A stretch of 10,075 bases of DNA. Origin: Actinomycetota bacterium (GTDB lineage Bacteria; Actinomycetota; UBA4738). The translations under genes were made by a program, and so were the position numbers. Positions 1 through 6,296 of this stretch are shown piece after piece. Below the pieces are notes generated by a model that was given only the letters and a program-made list of their open reading frames with translations, was not told the origin of the DNA and did no database searches. How positions within the stretch are numbered: position 1 is the stretch's first letter; each line of letters starts with the position of its first letter. The stretch lies in NCBI GenBank assembly GCA_005888465.1, contig VAYJ01000043.1, positions 1 to 10,075 of the forward strand, written 5' to 3'.

Positions 1-463
1 CGTGGCAGGGCGCGAGGTCTACCTCTGCTCGTCGTCGCCGCAGGACTTCATCGCGCTCCTCGCGAGCGAGCTGGGGATGGACGGTGTCGTCGGCACGCGC
101 GCCGAGATCGAGGGCGATCGCTACACCGGGCGGCTCGAGGGCGCGCTCTGCCACGCCGAGGAGAAGGCGCAGCGCGTTCGTAAGCTCGCGACGGAGCGGC
201 AGATCGATCTCGCGCGGTCCTTCGCCTACTCGGACAGCATCAACGACCTGCCTCTCCTGGAGCTCGTCGGCACGCCGGTCGCGATGAACCCCGACCGTCG
301 GTTGCTGGCGGAGGCGCGGCGCCACGGCTGGCAGGTGCTGGACTTCCGGGTGGCTCGGCGCCGGACCTTGGTCGCATCGGCCGCGGGGGGCGGCGCGGCG
401 CTGGTCGGCGCCGTGGCCTACACGCTCGGGTACGCGATAGGTCGAAGCCGGCGTACGGCCTAG
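1..463 (+). CDS. HAD-IB family phosphatase, 3' part, with C-terminal membrane helix
   Basis: The 153 visible residues are the C-terminal part of a haloacid dehalogenase subfamily IB phosphatase (phosphoserine phosphatase-like). The N-terminal DxDxT nucleophile motif and the real start lie before the window, because the frame is open at base 1. Visible motifs are motif II serines in YLCSSSP (residues 7-13 of the fragment), the motif III lysine in HAEEKAQ (K55), and the Mg-binding motif IV SDSINDLPLLE, with D78 and D82. These follow the usual HAD-IB order, so the visible part of the core looks catalytically complete. Residues 122-147 are hydrophobic and Gly/Ala-rich, followed by a short Arg tail (GRSRRTA), suggesting a single C-terminal membrane anchor. 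The substrate is unknown; family members dephosphorylate phosphoserine or lipid-linked phosphates, and the anchor would suit a lipid-like substrate (inference). The stop codon is interlocked with the stop of the convergent 113-residue gene. Confidence 0.85.
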   Translation, partial: VAGREVYLCSSSPQDFIALLASELGMDGVVGTRAEIEGDRYTGRLEGALCHAEEKAQRVRKLATERQIDLARSFAYSDSINDLPLLELVGTPVAMNPDRRLLAEARRHGWQVLDFRVARRRTLVASAAGGGAALVGAVAYTLGYAIGRSRRTA

Positions 464-801
464 CGGCGGCGGCGCGAGCGCGGCGGCCCGCGACGGACGT
501 TCTTCTTCTTCCGCTTGATCTGCGCGGGCGCCTGCGTGGGATCCGGGAGGCCGAGCTGGCCTTCCTGGACAGCGGCGATGACCTGGCGGGCGACGGTGTC
601 CTCCTGCGGGCCGGCACCCAGCATCAGCTGGAACAGGACGCGCTGCTCGAGCTGCTGGATCGTCTCGAGGACCGCGCGGCGCTCGTTCCCGCGCACGTTC
701 CACGTGGCGAAGATGCGGCCGGACGGCAGCATGTCGACGCGGAGCGGCGAGTCGCCGATCCGCCCCTGCCAAACCGTTCGTCCCTGCTGTTCGGGATCCA
801 C
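460..801 (-). CDS. Hypothetical 113-residue protein with basic C-terminal tail
   Basis: I do not recognise this family. The GTG start at 801 is chosen because AAGGAG lies five bases upstream; the same frame stays open far upstream, but that part is antisense to the ligase and not coding. The protein begins MDPEQQGRTVWQGRIGDSPL. Residues 7-38 look like short beta strands (RTVWQGRIG, LRVDMLPSGRIFATWNV). Residues 40-82 look like amphipathic helices rich in Gln and Glu. The last 20 residues are strongly basic (KRKKK, then an Arg-rich end), which would suit binding to nucleic acid or an acidic surface. No signal peptide or membrane segment is visible. It is transcribed divergently from the ligase 120 bp away and converges on the HAD phosphatase gene with overlapping stops. 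G/C-rich third positions and the clean ribosome site support a real gene. Confidence 0.72.
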   Translation of the reverse strand: MDPEQQGRTVWQGRIGDSPLRVDMLPSGRIFATWNVRGNERRAVLETIQQLEQRVLFQLMLGAGPQEDTVARQVIAAVQEGQLGLPDPTQAPAQIKRKKKNVRRGPPRSRRRR

Positions 802-806
802 GCACT

Positions 807-812
807 CTCCTT
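807..812 (-). promoter_or_regulatory. Ribosome binding site AAGGAG for the 113-residue protein
   Basis: The minus strand reads AAGGAG followed by five bases (AGTGC) and then GTG at 801. This fixes the start within a much longer open frame that has no other well-placed ribosome site. Confidence 0.7.
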
Positions 813-908
813 GATGCCGATGCCGGGCGCGATGCCGCGATGAGCCGCACGCGTGGGACTTCGAGGAGCACCCGCTTGTCGAGCTCGTGCTGCGGGTCGG
901 GCCAAGGG

Positions 909-914
909 TAGCAT
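909..914 (+). promoter_or_regulatory. Candidate -10 element TAGCAT for a leaderless ligase transcript
   Basis: TAGCAT matches the actinobacterial TANNNT -10 pattern and ends seven bases before the preferred GTG start of the ligase. Transcription would then begin at or next to the start codon. There is no good Shine-Dalgarno sequence before that GTG, which fits leaderless translation. I see no convincing -35 element: TTGTCG at 876-881 is too far away. This is inferred from pattern and spacing only. Confidence 0.35.
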
Positions 915-921
915 CCGGATC

Positions 922-1965
922 GTGGATCTGCCCTTCCAGCCGCCGGTCGCGCCGATGGAGGCCAAGCACGTCGAGGCGCTCCCCGAGGGCGACGGGTGGC
1001 ACTACGAGCCGAAGTGGGACGGGTTCCGGGCGCTCGTGTTTCGGGACGGGGACGACGTGTACCTGTCGAGCCGCGGAGAGCTCCCGTTCGCCCGGTACTT
1101 CCCCGAGCTCGTCGACGCGGCACGCACGCTCAAGCAGGCACGCTACGTGCTGGACGGGGAGATCGTCCTGTTCACCCCCGACGGCCGAGCCCTTAGCTTC
1201 GACGGGCTGCAGCAGCGCATCCACCCCGCGGCCTCGAGGGTCGCGCGGCTCGCGAAAGAAACGCCCGCGTCGTTCATCGCGTTCGACCTCCTGGCGCTCG
1301 GTGATCGGGACCTGCGCAAGGAACCGTTCGCGAAGCGCCGCCCGGAGCTCGAACGCGTCATGGCGAAGGCCCGCCCGCCCCTGCACCTGTCGCCGAACAC
1401 GGAGGACCGCGCCGTCGCGGAAGGGTGGCTCGAGCACTTCGACGTCGCGGGGCTGGACGGCGTCGTCGCCAAGCACGCGGGGTCGACGTATCGCTCGGGA
1501 GAGCGCGAGATGCGCAAAGTGAAGCGCCTGCGCACCGCCGACTGCGTCGTGATCGGGTGGCGCTGGGCGAAGGACCAGCGGGGCGTCGCCGTGGGATCGC
1601 TCCTGCTCGGCATGTACTCGCCCGATGGCGAGCTGTGGCAGGTGGGCTTCACCTCGGGCTTCACCGCGCAGGCCCGGCGCGACCTGGTGGCGAAGCTGGA
1701 GCCGCACCGCTCGGGCCCGGCGGTCGACGTGCCGAACACGCCCGAGTACCGGAGCCGGTGGAACGCGGACAAGGACCTCTCGTTCGAGCCGCTCCGGCCG
1801 GAGCTCGTGTGCGAGGTTGCGTTCGACCAGGTGACGTCCGGGCGCATCCGCCACGGCGCCCGGTTCGTCCGGTGGCGGCCGGACAAGCAGCCCGAACAGT
1901 GCACCGCGGATCAGCTCGATCGTTCGACCGGGACAGACCTGCGCGGGGTGCTCACTCCGCCGTGA
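922..1965 (+). CDS. ligC: ATP-dependent DNA ligase, LigC type
   Basis: This 347-residue protein seals DNA nicks through a covalent enzyme-AMP intermediate. It resembles stand-alone mycobacterial LigC in its N-terminus (MDLPFQPPVAPMEAK) and length. Visible nucleotidyltransferase motifs are motif I EPKWDGFR, with K31 as the adenylated lysine; SSRGELP (motif Ia region); LDGEIV; motif III FIAFDLLAL; motif IV GLDGVVAK; and motif V KVKRLRTADCVV. A C-terminal OB-fold region follows, including SLLLGMY, SRWNADKDLSFEPLRPE and FVRWRPDK. The GTG at 922 is chosen because it gives the LigC-like N-terminus; an upstream GTG at 853 would add 23 unconvincing Ala/Arg-rich residues. There is no fused polymerase or nuclease domain and no Ku gene in the window. 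LigC enzymes are linked to base-excision repair or backup end joining. The 3' end overlaps the ABC operon end by 14 bp. Confidence 0.93.
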   Translation: MDLPFQPPVAPMEAKHVEALPEGDGWHYEPKWDGFRALVFRDGDDVYLSSRGELPFARYFPELVDAARTLKQARYVLDGEIVLFTPDGRALSFDGLQQRIHPAASRVARLAKETPASFIAFDLLALGDRDLRKEPFAKRRPELERVMAKARPPLHLSPNTEDRAVAEGWLEHFDVAGLDGVVAKHAGSTYRSGEREMRKVKRLRTADCVVIGWRWAKDQRGVAVGSLLLGMYSPDGELWQVGFTSGFTAQARRDLVAKLEPHRSGPAVDVPNTPEYRSRWNADKDLSFEPLRPELVCEVAFDQVTSGRIRHGARFVRWRPDKQPEQCTADQLDRSTGTDLRGVLTPP

Positions 1966-2653
1966 GCAGCGGGGCCTCCTCGGCCGAAGAGATCTCGCGT
2001 ACCTGACCGTCGCGGATCGCGAGGACCCGGTCCGCGAACTCGACGGCTTCGCGATGGTGGGTGGCCACCAGGCATGCCGTCCTCTCCTTCGCGGCGAAGC
2101 GGATCGCGCGAAACACGCCGCGAGCCCAGTCCGCGTCCTGGTGGCCCGTGGGCTCGTCCGCCAGCAGCAACCGCGGGGAGAGCACCAGCGCCCGGGCGAG
2201 CGCCGCCCGCTGCTGCTCCCCCATCGAGATCTCGGCGGGGCCGCGGTCGGCCAGGTCCTCCAGGCCCAAGCCCCGGAGAAGCTTCTCCGCCCGCTCGATG
2301 AGCTGCCCGTCACCTCCGGAGAGCCGAACGGGGAGCTCCGTGTTCTCCCACACGCTCAGGTCCTCCACCAACCCGAGGCTCTGAGGGAGGATCGCGACGT
2401 CTCGCCACGGAAGGTCCGCCAGCCGAACGCCGTCACCGCCCTGCCACCGGACCTCGCCCTCGTCCGGCGTCTCCCAGCCGGCGATGACGTTCAGCAGCGT
2501 GCTTTTGCCCGACCCCGACGGTCCGATCAACGCGACGAGCTCGCGAGGGCGAAGCGTGAGCGACGCGCCTCGAAGCGCGCGCACGTTCTCCGTGCCCCGG
2601 AGGTAGGTCTTGCTCACACCGTCGATCGTGAGGATCGCCTCGAGGTCGCTCAT
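1952..2653 (-). CDS. ABC transporter ATPase B (MacB/LolD-like) with altered signature motif
   Basis: This 233-residue ATPase is the last gene of the permease/ATPase operon and should power the FtsX-like permease from the cytoplasmic face. The nucleotide-binding domain is complete: Walker A GPSGSGKS (44-51, K50), Q-loop Q91, Walker B LLLADEP with catalytic E167, and H-loop H199. The signature is ISMGEQQR (142-149) instead of LSGGQ/E, and the D-loop is HQD (171-173) instead of the usual ALD. An LSGG string at 111-114 is outside the signature position and is not the functional motif. The ATG at 2653 overlaps the ATPase A stop as ATGA and has no separate ribosome site, so translation is probably coupled. 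The N-terminus LTIDGVSKTYLRG is typical of LolD/MacB/SalX-type ATPases. The 3' end overlaps the convergent ligase stop. Confidence 0.92.
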   Translation of the reverse strand: MSDLEAILTIDGVSKTYLRGTENVRALRGASLTLRPRELVALIGPSGSGKSTLLNVIAGWETPDEGEVRWQGGDGVRLADLPWRDVAILPQSLGLVEDLSVWENTELPVRLSGGDGQLIERAEKLLRGLGLEDLADRGPAEISMGEQQRAALARALVLSPRLLLADEPTGHQDADWARGVFRAIRFAAKERTACLVATHHREAVEFADRVLAIRDGQVREISSAEEAPLLTAE

Positions 2654-3477
2654 GGCGGCGTGATTCGCACCTCCCCCTCGTCGAGCCGGATAACCGCCCG
2701 GCGGCCGGGGAACAGGCGCAGCATCTCTGGCGGGAGCTGGATGCGCCCCGACGCGTCGATCACGGAGAGGGCGCGCGACTGCTTCGTCTCCGCCTCGAGC
2801 GCGCCGTGTCGAAGGTGCAGGATCTGGTCGGCCGCCTCCATCACGATGGGGTCGTGCGTGGCCACGGCGAAGCTCGTCCCCCGGTCGCGGAGCTGACCGA
2901 TCATGCCCATGAGCGCCTCGCCGGAGACGCTGTCCAGCTCGGCGGTCGGCTCGTCCGCCACGACCAGGACTGGGCCGCCGATGACGGCGGAGGCGAGCGC
3001 GAGCCGCTGCTGCTCGCCGCCGGAGAGCTGGGAGGGTCGGTGACTCGCGCGGCTGCGAAGGTGCAGGACATCGAGCAGCTCCTCCGCCTCCCCCGCCCGG
3101 TCGGACCCGCGGAGCTTCGCGGCCATCTCGAGGTGTTCCGCCGCGGTCAGGTACGAGATGAGGTTGTCCGCCGGCCGCTGGAACATGTATCCGACCAGGC
3201 CGCGCCGAACCGAACGGCGCTTTCCGCGGCTCATCGCCGAGATCTCCTTGGACCCGACGAAGACCTGGCCGGCGGTCGGGCGATCGACGCAGGCGAGGAT
3301 CCGAAGGAGCGAGGACTTGCCGGAGCCGGACGGCCCGACGAGCGCCGTGATGGCGGCCGGCGGGAAGACGGCGTCGATGCCCTTCAACGCGTGCACCTCT
3401 CCGGATCCGCTCCAATAGATCTTGACGACCCCGGTGCAGCTACTGCCGACCCCGCCGTTCTGAAGCTCAGGCCGCAA
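2650..3477 (-). CDS. ABC transporter ATPase A with C-terminal AbrB-like tail
   Basis: This 275-residue MacB/LolD-type ATPase is encoded between the permease and ATPase B. Motifs are Walker A GPSGSGKSS (48-56, K54), Q-loop Q100, canonical signature LSGGEQQR (151-158), Walker B VLVVADEP with E176, D-loop ELD (180-182) and H-loop H208. Family members usually end around residue 230; here about 40 more residues follow. They contain SVIDASGRIQLPPEMLRLFP and then RRAVIRLDEGEVRI, a pattern resembling the GRI-LP swapped-hairpin AbrB/SpoVT fold. The role of this tail is unknown; it could dimerise, bind DNA or contact a partner. The start is TTG at 3477, supported by GGAGGTGA six bases upstream; there is no ATG in frame that retains the N-terminus. 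The gene overlaps the permease end by 11 bp and ATPase B by 4 bp, indicating one operon. Confidence 0.9.
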   Translation of the reverse strand: MRPELQNGGVGSSCTGVVKIYWSGSGEVHALKGIDAVFPPAAITALVGPSGSGKSSLLRILACVDRPTAGQVFVGSKEISAMSRGKRRSVRRGLVGYMFQRPADNLISYLTAAEHLEMAAKLRGSDRAGEAEELLDVLHLRSRASHRPSQLSGGEQQRLALASAVIGGPVLVVADEPTAELDSVSGEALMGMIGQLRDRGTSFAVATHDPIVMEAADQILHLRHGALEAETKQSRALSVIDASGRIQLPPEMLRLFPGRRAVIRLDEGEVRITPP

Positions 3478-6202
3478 GCCGCATCACCTCCGCCACGCGC
3501 GCGCGATCCGCTGCGCGCTGCACGCGCCAGGCCCCGACCGCGGCGACGACGAGGAGCGCGAGTGCGATGAGACCGATCAGGGGCAGCGGGACTCGATACA
3601 GCGCCGGCGGCGGGAAGTCCGGAAGCGGGTCCAGCTTGAGATACAGGATCCGAGCCGCGACGCCCGCGAGGAATACGCCGAGGAGCCAGGCGATGAGAAG
3701 CATCCCGCCCAGCTCGAGCGTCACCGAGACGGCGTGCGCACGTCGCGTGAGCCCCATCCGTCGCGACAGGGCGTAGGAGATCTCCCGGGCCCGCTGGCGC
3801 GCCTCCAGGTACAACAGGACCCCGCCGAGGGCGATCGCGCCCGTCATGATCCCGAGCGCCTGCAGGAACCCGAGCGCCCATGAGACCGCCCGGAAATCCG
3901 ACGTCGCCTGCACCGAGTCGATGGTCGCGACCGAGAGCGTGTCCAGCCCCGAGTGGCGGATCGTCCTGGTGATCGCCGCAGGGTCTCCACGGGCCCAGAG
4001 CTGCACCGGGCCGGTGAGCCCGAAGCGGCTCGCGGCATCCTGGCTGAGGACGATGAGCGGCTCGTTCGGGCTCTCGCCGGGGAACGCCTTGAGCGACGCG
4101 ACGATTCGAACGGGCGCCTGCGTCCCCGCCCCCAGCGCGAGGCCGCCCTCGGGCTTGAGCGGACCCACGGCGAGGATCGGGGCGGTGTCGCCCGGGGGAC
4201 CCTCGAGCTTTCGGAGCAGCGAGGGAAGCGAGGAGGCGCCGAAGCTTCCGTCCCAGAAGGCGCCCGCCGGGAGCGTTCGTGGGTTCACGATGAGGGCCTT
4301 CACCGGCACCTGGTCCGGGTAGTAGATGATCCCGTCGACCGACTCGACCTTGGTGGCTTGCAGTCCCGCGGGGATCGGCTGGTCTCGAACGAGCGTCACG
4401 GCCACGTCGCTCCCCAGGAACACCTCCGCCTTGGCCCTGGCGGTCGCCTTCGCCGAGGCGGTGAGGAACCCCGCGTACGCGAGGATGCCGATCGCGAGGG
4501 CCGACGCCGTGACGAGCGCGAGGGCGGTCCGCGACGCGCCGGCCAGGCGGCGAGAGGTGAGGTACATCGCGGGAGGCCAGCGGCTGCCGGCCGAGCGAAG
4601 CCGCGGCAACAGCCGGCGAAGCCCCCGCGACGCGAGCCCAGCGAGCCCGGCGACGAACAGGATCGGGAAGAGCAGCAGCAGGACATCCACCTTCGCCGGC
4701 CCGCCGGTGCCGCTCTCGATGGGCGCCGTGCCGCGCGTGAGGATCTCGTAGAGCGATGCCGCGGCGAGGAGCAGGACGGCCGCCTCCCATGGCGCGCGCG
4801 AGAGCGTCTGGGCGCCCCGGACCGGACCGAGCTCCGTGAGCCGCCGGGCCGACGCCGCCGCGGTCGCCGCCATCAGCAGCAGGCCGATCGCCCCCGTCCA
4901 GACCACCTGCCGAAGGGCTTGGCCGGGGACCGAAGGATCGAGCAGGCGGGTGGGACCCACCGCCCGGACCATCGCGATCGCCGCGTACCACCCGAGCCCG
5001 GCGGCGACGATCGCCACGGGCAGGGCCTCGAGCACCACCTTGACCATGATCGCCGCGGAGCCCGCTCCCTTCGCCGAGAGCACGGCGACCTCGGACCGCC
5101 GGCGATCGACCCAGTAGATGCCGGCGGCGCCGAGCACCAGGAGCGCAACGATCGACCCGGCGAGGGAGATCGCCTGCACCGAGCCGCGAAGCGCGTCGAC
5201 CGTCTCGTTCGCGAGCCGGACCACGCCGGGAAGCTGGGGGCTTGACACCGAAGCAAGCGTCACGCTGCCGAAGAACTGCGGGCCCGTCGTCTCCAGGGCC
5301 TGCTGGATGCCGAAGAGCCGGGCCGCCGTGTCGCCCGCATCGTGCAGCGTGAGCCCCTGCGTGTGCAGCGGGTACTCCCAGATGAACTGGTCGCCGCTGT
5401 CGCGAAGCGCGGTCCCGAGCTGCAAGAAGAGATCACGGTCGGCGAGCACCAGCCGAGGCGGCGGGATGTTGGAGTTCGGATAGCCGTTGATGGCGACGCC
5501 GAGGGAGCACCAGAACTGCGGCAGCGGGCCCGTTCCCACGTCGCGGTAGACGCCCGCGACCCTGACCGTCGCGTGCCCCGCGCCCGAATCGAGCTTGATG
5601 CTGTCCCCCGCCTTGACCTTCATCGTGGCGGCCGACGTGTCGGTGATCCATACGCCGCTGCCCTCGGCGCTCTGGAGCTTCTGCACGTGATCCAGCGCGC
5701 CGTCGCGTTCCACGAGGCGAACCTGATGGAACGCCGAGGGCGCGCCTGTTTTCGACGCGCTGAGCGGTCCGCCCAGAATCGTGTGGACCACCGGGTCGAG
5801 GTTCGCGATGCCGGTGATCGCGTGCTGCACCGAGGCGTCCGTCGCGGCGATGCGCTGGGAGCCGGAGCCCAGCGCCACTCGGCCGACGAGCGGGATGTAG
5901 GAGGTGATCTGGGCGGTCGCGGTGTAGGGGCAGAACGGCGCCATCCCATCCTGAAAAGCGCGGTTCCCGGCGGCGGAGAGAAAGGCCGGGCTCGACGCGC
6001 TCGCGATCGCGAGGATGCCGACCGAGGTCGCGATCGCGAGCAGCAGGGTCGGGAACGTGAAGAGCAGGAAGGGCGCCCGAACCCACGGCGGGCTGCCCAT
6101 GCCCGACAACCACCTGCGCAAGGCAGCGGTGGAGCGGCCCCAAGACCGCCCCGCCGGGCCGGCTCGCTCGTTCGAGGCTGGCTGCACGGGCTTCGCCCTC
6201 AT
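3467..6202 (-). CDS. Large FtsX/MacB-like ABC transporter permease, duplicated
   Basis: This 911-residue membrane protein is the transmembrane partner of the two downstream ATPases. From hydrophobicity I place about ten membrane segments, near residues 45-68, 341-364, 385-413, 432-450, 472-487, 506-525, 556-580, 774-799, 826-850 and 870-892. Two FtsX-like units (about 341-455 and 774-895) each follow an extracytoplasmic domain, of about 270 (69-340) and 190 (581-773) residues. The cytoplasmic loops DRRRSEVAVLSAKGAG (366-381) and ARQRAREISYALSRRMGLTR (801-820) match the FtsX coupling region that contacts ATPases. Similar large permeases occur in Actinomycetota with paired ATPases; they may export lipids or peptides, or transmit force to cell-wall enzymes. 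The substrate cannot be read from the sequence. The ATG at 6202 keeps the N-terminal RRWLSGMGSPPWVRAP segment; an alternative is ATG at 6100 with AGGTGG nine bases upstream. The frame extends further upstream only into the terminator hairpin. Confidence 0.88.
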   Translation of the reverse strand: MRAKPVQPASNERAGPAGRSWGRSTAALRRWLSGMGSPPWVRAPFLLFTFPTLLLAIATSVGILAIASASSPAFLSAAGNRAFQDGMAPFCPYTATAQITSYIPLVGRVALGSGSQRIAATDASVQHAITGIANLDPVVHTILGGPLSASKTGAPSAFHQVRLVERDGALDHVQKLQSAEGSGVWITDTSAATMKVKAGDSIKLDSGAGHATVRVAGVYRDVGTGPLPQFWCSLGVAINGYPNSNIPPPRLVLADRDLFLQLGTALRDSGDQFIWEYPLHTQGLTLHDAGDTAARLFGIQQALETTGPQFFGSVTLASVSSPQLPGVVRLANETVDALRGSVQAISLAGSIVALLVLGAAGIYWVDRRRSEVAVLSAKGAGSAAIMVKVVLEALPVAIVAAGLGWYAAIAMVRAVGPTRLLDPSVPGQALRQVVWTGAIGLLLMAATAAASARRLTELGPVRGAQTLSRAPWEAAVLLLAAASLYEILTRGTAPIESGTGGPAKVDVLLLLFPILFVAGLAGLASRGLRRLLPRLRSAGSRWPPAMYLTSRRLAGASRTALALVTASALAIGILAYAGFLTASAKATARAKAEVFLGSDVAVTLVRDQPIPAGLQATKVESVDGIIYYPDQVPVKALIVNPRTLPAGAFWDGSFGASSLPSLLRKLEGPPGDTAPILAVGPLKPEGGLALGAGTQAPVRIVASLKAFPGESPNEPLIVLSQDAASRFGLTGPVQLWARGDPAAITRTIRHSGLDTLSVATIDSVQATSDFRAVSWALGFLQALGIMTGAIALGGVLLYLEARQRAREISYALSRRMGLTRRAHAVSVTLELGGMLLIAWLLGVFLAGVAARILYLKLDPLPDFPPPALYRVPLPLIGLIALALLVVAAVGAWRVQRAADRARVAEVMRLAA
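3484..3491 (-). promoter_or_regulatory. Strong Shine-Dalgarno GGAGGTGA inside the permease gene
   Basis: The minus strand reads GGAGGTGA, then TGCGGC, then the TTG start of ATPase A. The site lies in the last codons of the permease and decides the unusual TTG start. It would let ribosomes finishing the permease restart on ATPase A. Confidence 0.72.
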
Positions 6203-6238
6203 GTACGCAATTTCGGCGAAGTCGGTTCGGCGCGAAAC

Positions 6239-6278
6239 GAAAGGGCTCGCCCGGGTTCGACCCCGGGCGAGCCCTTTC
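6239..6278 (-). terminator. 17-bp hairpin terminator of the propeller gene
   Basis: Bases 6239-6255 and 6262-6278 form a perfect 17-bp stem around a six-base loop (6256-6261). On the minus strand the stem begins 19 bases after the propeller stop codon and is followed by GTTTCGCG, continuing a CCCTTTC arm, so it is moderately T-rich. On the plus strand the stem is followed by ACCGCC, so it acts more plausibly on the minus strand. It separates the propeller gene from the ABC operon. Confidence 0.8.
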
Positions 6279-6296
6279 ACCGCCGAGGCGGGTGGA

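Noticed and set aside
802..2313. Long minus-strand open frame continuous with the 113-residue gene
   Set aside because: It is antisense to the strongly conserved ligase and runs into ATPase B; its translation is low-complexity Arg/Pro/Ala-rich, and the ribosome site places the start at 801. Long antisense frames are expected at this GC content.
2299..2322. LSGG string in ATPase B taken as its signature motif
   Set aside because: It lies at residues 111-114, before the helical subdomain end; the true signature position is ISMGEQQR at 142-149, just before Walker B.
3953..5245. Plus-strand 430-codon open frame inside the permease
   Set aside because: Its translation is dominated by Arg, Gly, Glu and Pro with no domain, and the opposite strand encodes a coherent ten-helix permease.
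6251..6268. GGGTTCGACCCC resembling a tRNA T-arm
   Set aside because: No acceptor, D or anticodon arms can be drawn around it, and a five-base T stem has a G-G mismatch. It is the loop region of a perfect 17-bp terminator hairpin.
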